Shown piece after piece: positions 1 through 4,870 of a DNA stretch of 7,724 bases. The position numbers and the translations under genes were made by a program. This DNA is from Desulfobacteraceae bacterium UBA2230. Lineage in GTDB: Bacteria; Desulfobacterota; Desulfobacteria; Desulfobacterales; Desulfosarcinaceae. The notes beneath the pieces were generated by a model that searched no databases, was not told the DNA's origin, and was given only the letters and a program-made list of their open reading frames with translations. Numbering within the stretch: position 1 is the stretch's first letter; each line of letters opens with the position of its first letter. The stretch lies in assembly GCA_002348005.1 (NCBI GenBank), contig DDYQ01000200.1, positions 1 through 7,724 on the forward strand, read 5' to 3'.

Positions 1-462
1 GAGCGGCTGGTCAGGGCCTTCCCCGACATGCTCGACCTGCTGGTGGTTTGCGTGGAAGCCGGCATGGGGCTGGATGCCGCGATCAGCCGCGTGGGAGAAG
101 AACTGGGGTTGAGCCATCCGGAACTAAGCGAGGAACTCAAGCTGCTGAACCTCGAACTGCGCGCCGGCAAGCCCCGAAATACCGCGCTGCGCAACCTGGC
201 CCAGAGAACGGACATCGACGACGTGAACAGCCTGATCACCATGCTCATCCAGACCGACCGCTTCGGCACCAGCGTGGCCCAGGCCCTGAAGGTTTTCGCG
301 GACAGCTTCCGCACCGCTCGCTTTCAGAGAGCGGAAGAGTTCGCCGCCAAAATCGCTACTAAACTGATATTTCCTCTGGCACTGGGGATATTCCCGGCTT
401 TTTTTATCGTGGCCCTCGGACCGGTCGCTGTTCAAGTCTATCGAATGTTTTTGCAAAAATAA
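1..462 (+). CDS. tadC: TadC, type II/IV secretion F-domain inner-membrane protein of the Tad pilus (5'-truncated)
   Basis: Only the C-terminal 153 residues are in the window; the reading frame is open from base 1, so the true start lies upstream. The stretch beginning [21 protein letters not shown] (a few residues more than the core motif) is the characteristic opening of the cytoplasmic four-helix T2SSF domain in TadC. A second helical block follows (visible residues about 55-115) with [17 protein letters not shown] and a [12 protein letters not shown] segment, then a final transmembrane helix at about residues 121-145 containing [11 protein letters not shown], as in other TadC proteins. In this family TadB and TadC form the inner-membrane platform on which the TadA ATPase works to assemble Flp pili. 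The stop is 29 bp before a TPR lipoprotein gene of TadD type, the normal neighbour in Tad operons. TadB is a possible alternative, but the C-terminal pattern and the gene order favour TadC. Confidence 0.9.
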   Translation, partial: ERLVRAFPDMLDLLVVCVEAGMGLDAAISRVGEELGLSHPELSEELKLLNLELRAGKPRNTALRNLAQRTDIDDVNSLITMLIQTDRFGTSVAQALKVFADSFRTARFQRAEEFAAKIATKLIFPLALGIFPAFFIVALGPVAVQVYRMFLQK

Positions 463-491
463 CGTTCTTTCAAGCGGACAAAGCTATTACT

Positions 492-1451
492 ATGTGGAAC
501 ATGCGCACGAAAACCCGAATGAATTTCAAAGCGGTTCTGGCCCTGCTGATCGGCGCAACAACCCTGTCCGGCTGCGCCGCATCCAAACAGGAGCTCGGCG
601 CGTATGGAACCGTCACCCGTCCCACCTTTTCCAAACAGTACCAGAATCCTCCCGAAGACCCGGTCCTCAACCAGAAGCTGCCGGACATGACCGCCGCGGA
701 GCACGAGGCGTCGGGAGACCTCAGCCTGGGAAGCAGAGACTACACCGCGGCCTTCGTGCAGTATGAAAAGGCGCTGGCGCTGGACCCCGGCAATCTGCGC
801 ATCGTTTACAAGCAGGGCGTGCTGTTTCTCCATGCGGACAAGCCTGCCGACGCTGCGACCGCCTTTCAAAAAGTACTCGAAAAGACGCCCGGCCAGGCCG
901 CCGCCCAGGAGGGGTTAGGCACGGCGCTGTTCGAGATGCGCCGATACGGCGAAGCGGAAAAGCACTTTCTCAGGGCGGTCGAGCTTTCGCCGGCGCTGTG
1001 GAAGTCCCACAACTACCTGGGCAACATTTACGATTTCGAACAAAAATACGACCAGGCCTCCAGGCAGTATGCCGCCGCCATCCTCGCGCGGCCGGACGAA
1101 GGAATGCTCTACAACAACCTGGGCGTCTCCCTTTCGCTTGCCGGGCGAAACGAGGAATCGATCCAGGCATTCAAGCAGGCCCTGAGCGCCAAAGGACCCA
1201 AAGAGCGGGTCTACAACAACCTGGGCCTGGTCCTTGCCAGGACCGGCCGCTACGATGCAGCCCTGGAGGCCTTCACCAAGGGTTCGGACAGCGCCCGAGC
1301 CCACAACAATCTCGGGTGCGTGTACCTGTCTCAGGGGGATTACCGCAGGGCGTCCCAGGCGTTTCAAAAGGCCGTCGCCCTGAGCCCCAAGTTTTACACC
1401 AAGGCCAACGACAATCTGCAGAAGCTCGAACTGGAGCGTTCCATAAAATAG
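492..1451 (+). CDS. TPR-repeat lipoprotein, TadD-like
   Basis: This 319-residue protein has a lipoprotein signal: a basic n-region, the hydrophobic stretch AVLALLIGATT and the lipobox LSGC with Cys28, so an outer-membrane or periplasmic lipoprotein is expected. From about residue 67 to 301 it is a run of roughly seven TPR units (motifs such as YNNLGVSLSLAGRNEESI and HNNLGCVYLSQGDYRRA). The short unit around GSDSARAHNNLG resembles the TadD family, in which these TPR lipoproteins act as pilotins or assembly factors for the outer-membrane secretin of the Flp pilus. No clear Shine-Dalgarno sequence precedes the start at 492. The in-frame ATG at 519 would give a shorter, typical 18-residue signal peptide, so the start is uncertain by nine codons. 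It lies between TadC and a second TPR lipoprotein and is probably co-transcribed with both. Assignment to TadD rather than a generic TPR protein rests mainly on context. Confidence 0.85.
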   Translation: MWNMRTKTRMNFKAVLALLIGATTLSGCAASKQELGAYGTVTRPTFSKQYQNPPEDPVLNQKLPDMTAAEHEASGDLSLGSRDYTAAFVQYEKALALDPGNLRIVYKQGVLFLHADKPADAATAFQKVLEKTPGQAAAQEGLGTALFEMRRYGEAEKHFLRAVELSPALWKSHNYLGNIYDFEQKYDQASRQYAAAILARPDEGMLYNNLGVSLSLAGRNEESIQAFKQALSAKGPKERVYNNLGLVLARTGRYDAALEAFTKGSDSARAHNNLGCVYLSQGDYRRASQAFQKAVALSPKFYTKANDNLQKLELERSIK

Positions 1452-1480
1452 GCGAAACCGATCCACGGCCGCACTCAGCT

Positions 1481-1490
1481 AAGGAGGTGA
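1481..1490 (+). promoter_or_regulatory. Strong ribosome binding site fixing the start at 1496
   Basis: AAGGAGGTGA is a near-perfect Shine-Dalgarno sequence five bases before the ATG at 1496. It decides the start of the second TPR lipoprotein, because the open frame continues far upstream as a shadow inside the previous gene. Confidence 0.85.
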
Positions 1491-1495
1491 GTTCG

Positions 1496-2755
1496 ATGCG
1501 CAGGGCAATGGTCACCCGGATTCTGATCTTTTCACTGGTCGGAGCCATCATATTCCCGTTTTCAGCCTGCACGCTGTTTCAGGACGCCCGCCGCGACAGC
1601 GCCTTAAAAGACGGGGAGGTGCAAAAGTTCATCGGAAGCATCCGCCCCCGGCGGGAAGACGCGGCGTCCCACTACGCTTTAGGCTGCCATCTACAGGAGC
1701 GCAAAAAACACCGGCCGGCAATCGAGGAGTTCAAGGCCGCCGTGGAATTGAAACCGGGCAACGTCCAGGCCTACAATGCCATGGGCATTTCCTACGACGC
1801 CCTGGGCGAATACCAGAGCGCCGTGGAATCCTACACCATGGCGCTGTGGATCGATCCCAAACAGGACGACGTGCTCAACAACCTGGGGTATTCCTACCTG
1901 ATGCAGGGCAAATTGGATCTGGCCGTTGAACACTTCCAAAAGGCGCTGGAGTTGAACGGCACGAATGCCCGCTACCGCAACAACCTGGGCCTGGCGCTGG
2001 CCAAAGGCGGGCGCTACGACGATGCGCTGGCCGCCTTCAAAGCGGGCGGCGACGAGAGCAAAGCGCACTACAACATCGCGCAGCTGTACTTTCAGGCGGG
2101 ACGCTACCGGGAATCGGAGCTGCACTTTGCCCAGGCCGCCCGACTCGGATCGTCCGACCCGCAGGCCGGAACCGGCGTAAAGGCCGCCGCCGCGCTCAAA
2201 GAGATACTCTCCGCCAACGACACCGCTTCCCTGGCCGTGGCAGCCCAGGAGCCCGGCAGTGCCCAACGGTACAAGGCTCCGCAGACCGTGTCGGAGCGCG
2301 CTTCGCTTGACCCGCCCGCTTCCGCCCGCAGCGTCCCCGTGCCCGAGATGCGCCAGGTGGTCCGCAGGATGCTGGAAGGCGATGCCGCCACCCCTCTGGC
2401 CGCCGCTTCGAGCCCCTTGAATTTGAAAGCCGCGGAGCCGCAGGAACGCGCGGCGCGGATCCGAATCGAGGTGTCCAACGGCAACGGCGTAAGGGGAGCC
2501 GCCAAACGCGTCGGCCGTTTCCTGAAGGAGGATTTCGCGCTGATGTACATCTCGAATGCGCGCCACTTCAATTTCAAGGAAACCACCATCTACTATGCCG
2601 CCGGTTATCGCCGCGATGCGGACCGCATCGCGCGGAGACTGCCGGGCCGCCAAAAACTCGAAGAGGTCCCGGAGATCAGGGCCGGAAACGCCCAGATCAA
2701 CATCCTGATCGGACGCGACCTGGTTCCCCATGTGAATCTTTTCAGCAAGGTGTAG
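1496..2755 (+). CDS. TPR lipoprotein with C-terminal LytR_C-like domain
   Basis: A 419-residue protein with a lipoprotein signal peptide (hydrophobic ILIFSLVGAIIF, lipobox FSAC, Cys25). Residues about 56-215 form around five TPR units (for example VLNNLGYSYLMQGKLDLAVE), including the shortened TadD-type unit near GGDESKAHYNIAQ. A low-complexity Ala/Pro/Ser-rich linker (about 218-318) leads to a C-terminal domain (about 321-409). That domain opens with RIRIEVSNGNGVRGAAKRV and ends with NAQINILIGRDLV, which fits the LytR_C (LytR/CpsA/Psr C-terminal) fold: the V-x-N-G-x-G-x-x-G-x-A signature followed by a pair of alpha/beta units. LytR_C domains are usually associated with the cell envelope. I infer a periplasmic or outer-membrane scaffold in Flp pilus assembly, with the LytR_C domain touching peptidoglycan or a partner protein. 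The start is fixed by the strong ribosome binding site at 1481-1490. It lies 44 bp after the first TPR gene and 12 bp before the repeat-protein gene. Confidence 0.88.
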   Translation: MRRAMVTRILIFSLVGAIIFPFSACTLFQDARRDSALKDGEVQKFIGSIRPRREDAASHYALGCHLQERKKHRPAIEEFKAAVELKPGNVQAYNAMGISYDALGEYQSAVESYTMALWIDPKQDDVLNNLGYSYLMQGKLDLAVEHFQKALELNGTNARYRNNLGLALAKGGRYDDALAAFKAGGDESKAHYNIAQLYFQAGRYRESELHFAQAARLGSSDPQAGTGVKAAAALKEILSANDTASLAVAAQEPGSAQRYKAPQTVSERASLDPPASARSVPVPEMRQVVRRMLEGDAATPLAAASSPLNLKAAEPQERAARIRIEVSNGNGVRGAAKRVGRFLKEDFALMYISNARHFNFKETTIYYAAGYRRDADRIARRLPGRQKLEEVPEIRAGNAQINILIGRDLVPHVNLFSKV

Positions 2756-2767
2756 CGCCTGTTCTTC

Positions 2768-3781
2768 ATGTTCATCCTGCCTGTCCTGTCGCCATGTGGT
2801 CTCGTGCGCCGGCCCGTGCCCGCGCTCGGGGCGCGTCTGCGCGGCACGGTGTTTCTCGCCCTGCTCCTCTCTTCCCTCTTGACTCCCCCGTCCGCCCGGG
2901 CGGAGGACCTCGTGCTGGCCGACGAACCGAAGAAGGTTTTTGACCCTGAAGCGGGTGAGGAGCGCCTGGCGCCGGGGAACTATCGAACGATCTTCGATCC
3001 GGAAACCGGCGTCAGAGCATTGCGGCCCGATTACCTGGTGCCGCGTTTCGACCCGCAGAGCGGCGGGAGCCGGCTCGTCCCCAGGCACTACATCAAAACT
3101 TTCGATCCTCTGGCCGGCACGGAACGCTGGGTCCCGCCGGACACGGTGCTGAAGTACGACCCTGAAAGCGGCGGCCTGCGGCTGTCCGAGAGGGAGAGCC
3201 GGCGGATGTATGATCCGGAGATGGGGACGGAGCGGCTGGTGGAACAGCAGCACACGGCCCTCAAGGACCCGCTCGGCAACGAGATTGGAAAAATCGACGT
3301 CGCCGGTCTTCAAAAGAAGTATGACCCGGAAAAGGGCCGTGAAGTGCTGGCGCCCGAAACCCACCGCAAGGCGTATGATCCGGAAACGGGCGGCTACCGC
3401 CTGGTTCCCAAAGATTACGTCCGGGTCTTCGACCCCGAGTCCGGCACCGCAGTGATGCGACCGGACTACTACACCTCCCGATATGCGCCGGAAACCGGCA
3501 CCTTCAAACTCGTGCCCAAAAGCTACGTCAAGCGCTACGATCCGGAAATTGGAACGCAGCGGCTGGTGCCCGATTTCTACGAAAGCAGATTCGACCCAGA
3601 ACTCGGCAGGTACCGGCTCGTCCCGAAAGACTACCAGCGGGTGTTCGACCCTCAAAAAGGGCGCGACGTACTGTCCGGCGGCGCCTACACCACCATCCGG
3701 GACGAACTGGGCAACGAAATCCGACGCGTGAAAAACAGTGAGCTGACCACACTCCCGGTGAATGGCGCAGTAAAAGAGTGA
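2768..3781 (+). CDS. Exported protein built of fifteen 18-19-residue DPExG repeats, function unknown
   Basis: A 337-residue protein I cannot place in a named family. It starts with a Sec-type signal: the hydrophobic core TVFLALLLSSLL and an ARA-ED cleavage site after residue 45. The n-region from the ATG at 2768 is long, and there is no good ribosome binding site; GTG codons at 2804 or 2816 would give a more usual signal length, so the start is uncertain. Residues 58-329 are fifteen head-to-tail repeats, nearly all exactly 18 residues long, of the form [F/Y]DPExG..RLVP..Y..., leaving only an eight-residue tail. Units 7 and 15 are 19 residues long and carry a variant D-x-LGNEI motif. No membrane helix, catalytic motif or extra domain is visible. 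It follows the LytR_C/TPR lipoprotein by 12 bp, so it probably belongs to the Tad operon. A surface, periplasmic or pilus-associated binding role is possible but unproven. Confidence 0.85.
   Translation: MFILPVLSPCGLVRRPVPALGARLRGTVFLALLLSSLLTPPSARAEDLVLADEPKKVFDPEAGEERLAPGNYRTIFDPETGVRALRPDYLVPRFDPQSGGSRLVPRHYIKTFDPLAGTERWVPPDTVLKYDPESGGLRLSERESRRMYDPEMGTERLVEQQHTALKDPLGNEIGKIDVAGLQKKYDPEKGREVLAPETHRKAYDPETGGYRLVPKDYVRVFDPESGTAVMRPDYYTSRYAPETGTFKLVPKSYVKRYDPEIGTQRLVPDFYESRFDPELGRYRLVPKDYQRVFDPQKGRDVLSGGAYTTIRDELGNEIRRVKNSELTTLPVNGAVKE
2939..3754 (+). repeat. Fifteen tandem coding repeats of 54-57 bp (18-19 residues)
   Basis: By hand alignment the units begin at residues 58, 76, 94, 112, 130, 148, 166 (19 long), 185, 203, 221, 239, 257, 275, 293 and 311 (19 long) of the exported protein. 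Thirteen of the fifteen start [F/Y]-x-P with Gly at position 6. Typical units are FDPETGVRALRPDYLVPR, YDPETGGYRLVPKDYVRV and FDPELGRYRLVPKDYQRV. At nucleotide level the units differ strongly in codon choice, so the array is old and kept by selection on the protein rather than being a recent slippage product. Confidence 0.9.
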
Positions 3782-3862
3782 AACGCCAGGGGCGCGGCCG
3801 GCAGCAGAATGCCGTTTGGCAGACACTCCGCGCAGCGTACCGCGTTGAAACCCGAACTCGGG
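3782..3862. terminator. Convergent intergenic gap with weak hairpins
   Basis: These 81 bp separate the convergent repeat-protein and J-domain genes. On the + strand CGGCA (3799-3803) can pair with TGCCG (3810-3814), followed by TTT. On the - strand CCCG-AGTT-CGGG (3862-3851) followed by TTT lies directly after the J-protein stop codon. Both stems are only four or five base pairs long with short T runs, so intrinsic termination is possible but poorly supported. Confidence 0.25.
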
Positions 3863-4462
3863 TCAGATGAGTTTATCATGCTCGATGAGCGAAATTTCCT
3901 GATCATCGAACCCGTCGGTCGACAAGGGCAGCAGTCGATCTTTGCGCACGATCAACCCGTCTTTTTCGATTTCATCGACGCCTTCCACGGTGATTTCGAA
4001 CCGGCCGGTGTCCGCCCGCTTGATGTACTTCTTTTCTTTCAGATACCAGATGTGGAAGTCCAGCGTTTCCCCCGGCCACTGCATGATGTTTTCCAGATCC
4101 ACGATGCCGACGCCGGAGCTGGATGGGTCTCCCCTTCGCTTGGTGTAGAGAATCGACAGGATGGTGCGGCGGATGTGAAGGTCCGAGGCATTGCCGTCGG
4201 AGGCGTAGGCGTCGGAGATCGCTTTCCACTGATGGTTTTTAGACTTCTCGTAAGTGGCGTCGTAGGCGGCGCGCTTTTCGGGGTCGGCCAGGGTTTTGTG
4301 GGCCTCGGTCAGGCTCTGGAACTTTTCAGCGTCCCCGGTGGCCGGGTTGTCCGGATGATATTTTTTCGCCAGAAGCCGGAAGACCCCTTCGATGGTGTCC
4401 AACGCGGCGCCGGGGCTGATTTGAAGGATCTCGTAGTAATCGCGAAACGAATGTTCACCCAT
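3863..4462 (-). CDS. J-domain (DnaJ-like) protein with C-terminal winged-helix-like region
   Basis: A 199-residue protein. Residues about 7-72 are a J-domain: DYYEILQISPGAALDTI, then LAKKYHPDNP with the essential HPD at 36-38, and FQSLTEAHKTLADPEKRAAYD. J-domains stimulate the ATPase of a DnaK/Hsp70 partner. The Gly/Phe-rich, zinc-finger and substrate-binding domains of true DnaJ are absent. Instead, residues about 95-165 (HIRRTILSILY, then LDFHIWYLKEKKYI, then GRFEITVEGVDEIE) have the helix-helix-helix-wing pattern of a winged helix. The ATG at 4462 is chosen because an AAAGAGG ribosome binding site (4475-4469) lies six bases upstream and the J-domain starts at once; a start at 4534 would fall inside the sigma-54 promoter. 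The gene stands alone, convergent with the Tad operon, and is preceded by its own sigma-54 promoter. The winged helix may mediate dimerisation or client binding rather than DNA binding; the specific client is unknown. Confidence 0.85.
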   Translation of the reverse strand: MGEHSFRDYYEILQISPGAALDTIEGVFRLLAKKYHPDNPATGDAEKFQSLTEAHKTLADPEKRAAYDATYEKSKNHQWKAISDAYASDGNASDLHIRRTILSILYTKRRGDPSSSGVGIVDLENIMQWPGETLDFHIWYLKEKKYIKRADTGRFEITVEGVDEIEKDGLIVRKDRLLPLSTDGFDDQEISLIEHDKLI

Positions 4463-4527
4463 CACAAACCTCTTTCTGCTGGAATGTCGAATGGTTTGCC
4501 CTTTACAAGGCGCGAGTTCCCTTGTTG

Positions 4528-4544
4528 TTTGCAACTAGCGTGCC
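4528..4544 (-). promoter_or_regulatory. Sigma-54 (-24/-12) promoter for the J-domain gene
   Basis: Read on the - strand the sequence is GGCACGCTAGTTGCAAA. The RpoN consensus is TGGCACG-N4-TTGCA; here GGCACG, the N4 and TTGCA all match with exact GG-N10-GC spacing, and only the T before GG is replaced by A. The -24 GG is at 4544-4543 and the -12 GC at 4532-4531. Transcription should start near 4519, giving a leader of about 57 bases before the ATG at 4462. Confidence 0.75.
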
Positions 4545-4809
4545 TTTTTAAGCAGTGCCAAGAATGCGGATCGCTCTGGCTGGGAAGGCGAAGTTGGCTG
4601 CCCGGCCGCAGTCGCTTTCACCGTCATCCAGTCCTACCCGCCCCCGCTCCCAAGCGTTTAGAAGTTCAGCAAATATCGGCGATGCGGACTGCGCGTTTGA
4701 CTGCCGAAAAAAGAAAAGTTCGACACCTGAAACACTCGCTTCTAAGGCCCGCAGAAGAGCGGTCCAACGAAACACCCTTTTCACGGTGTCTGTTCAGGGG
4801 TCTCAATCT

Positions 4810-4835
4810 GGAAAAAACAGAAAAGTTTTTCTTCC
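4810..4835 (-). terminator. Possible AT-rich terminator hairpin after the Fe-S flavoprotein gene
   Basis: On the - strand GGAAGAAAAAC (4835-4825), the loop TTTTCT and GTTTTTTCC (4818-4810) form a stem with one or two bulges, about 35 bases after the TAA stop. The T-rich arm could serve as the U tract, but the stem is low in G+C and no U run follows it, so the call is weak. Confidence 0.3.
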
Positions 4836-4870
4836 GGGGTGGGTAATTCAATTCACATCATCCAGGCCGG

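Larger units (their letters stand above)
4463..4870. other. 408-bp intergenic regulatory region between J-protein gene and Fe-S flavoprotein gene
   Basis: I see no convincing gene here; the short open frames have no plausible protein character. The part next to the J gene holds its leader and sigma-54 promoter. Further upstream of that promoter, an imperfect inverted repeat at 4739-4743/4753-4757 (CTTCT, nine-base spacer, AGAAG) lies roughly 220 bp above the predicted transcription start and is only a weak candidate activator site. The part next to the flavoprotein gene holds a possible terminator hairpin. A half-copy, CTTTACA (4501-4507), of the palindrome arm found at 7199-7215 lies in the J-gene leader and may be chance. 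Confidence 0.6.

Noticed and set aside
998..1495. N-terminal extension of the second TPR lipoprotein frame
   Set aside because: The upstream part overlaps the first TPR gene out of frame and is not protein-like. The strong ribosome binding site at 1481-1490 and the lipoprotein signal fix the start at 1496.
1691..3826. 711-residue open frame on the - strand across the TPR/LytR_C and repeat-protein genes
   Set aside because: It is an antisense shadow of two well-supported + strand genes in GC-rich DNA; the sequence has no domain character, while the + strand has signal peptides, TPRs and repeats.
4501..4549. Possible + strand terminator: GGCGCG (4509-4514) pairing with CGTGCC (4539-4544) followed by TTTTT
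   Set aside because: No + strand gene ends here, the loop is large and one pair is G-T. The same bases are better explained as the - strand sigma-54 promoter of the J-domain gene.
4767..4795. Hairpin ACACC/GGTGT downstream of the flavoprotein gene
   Set aside because: The stem is short, depends on a wobble pair to extend, and is not followed by a T run on either strand.
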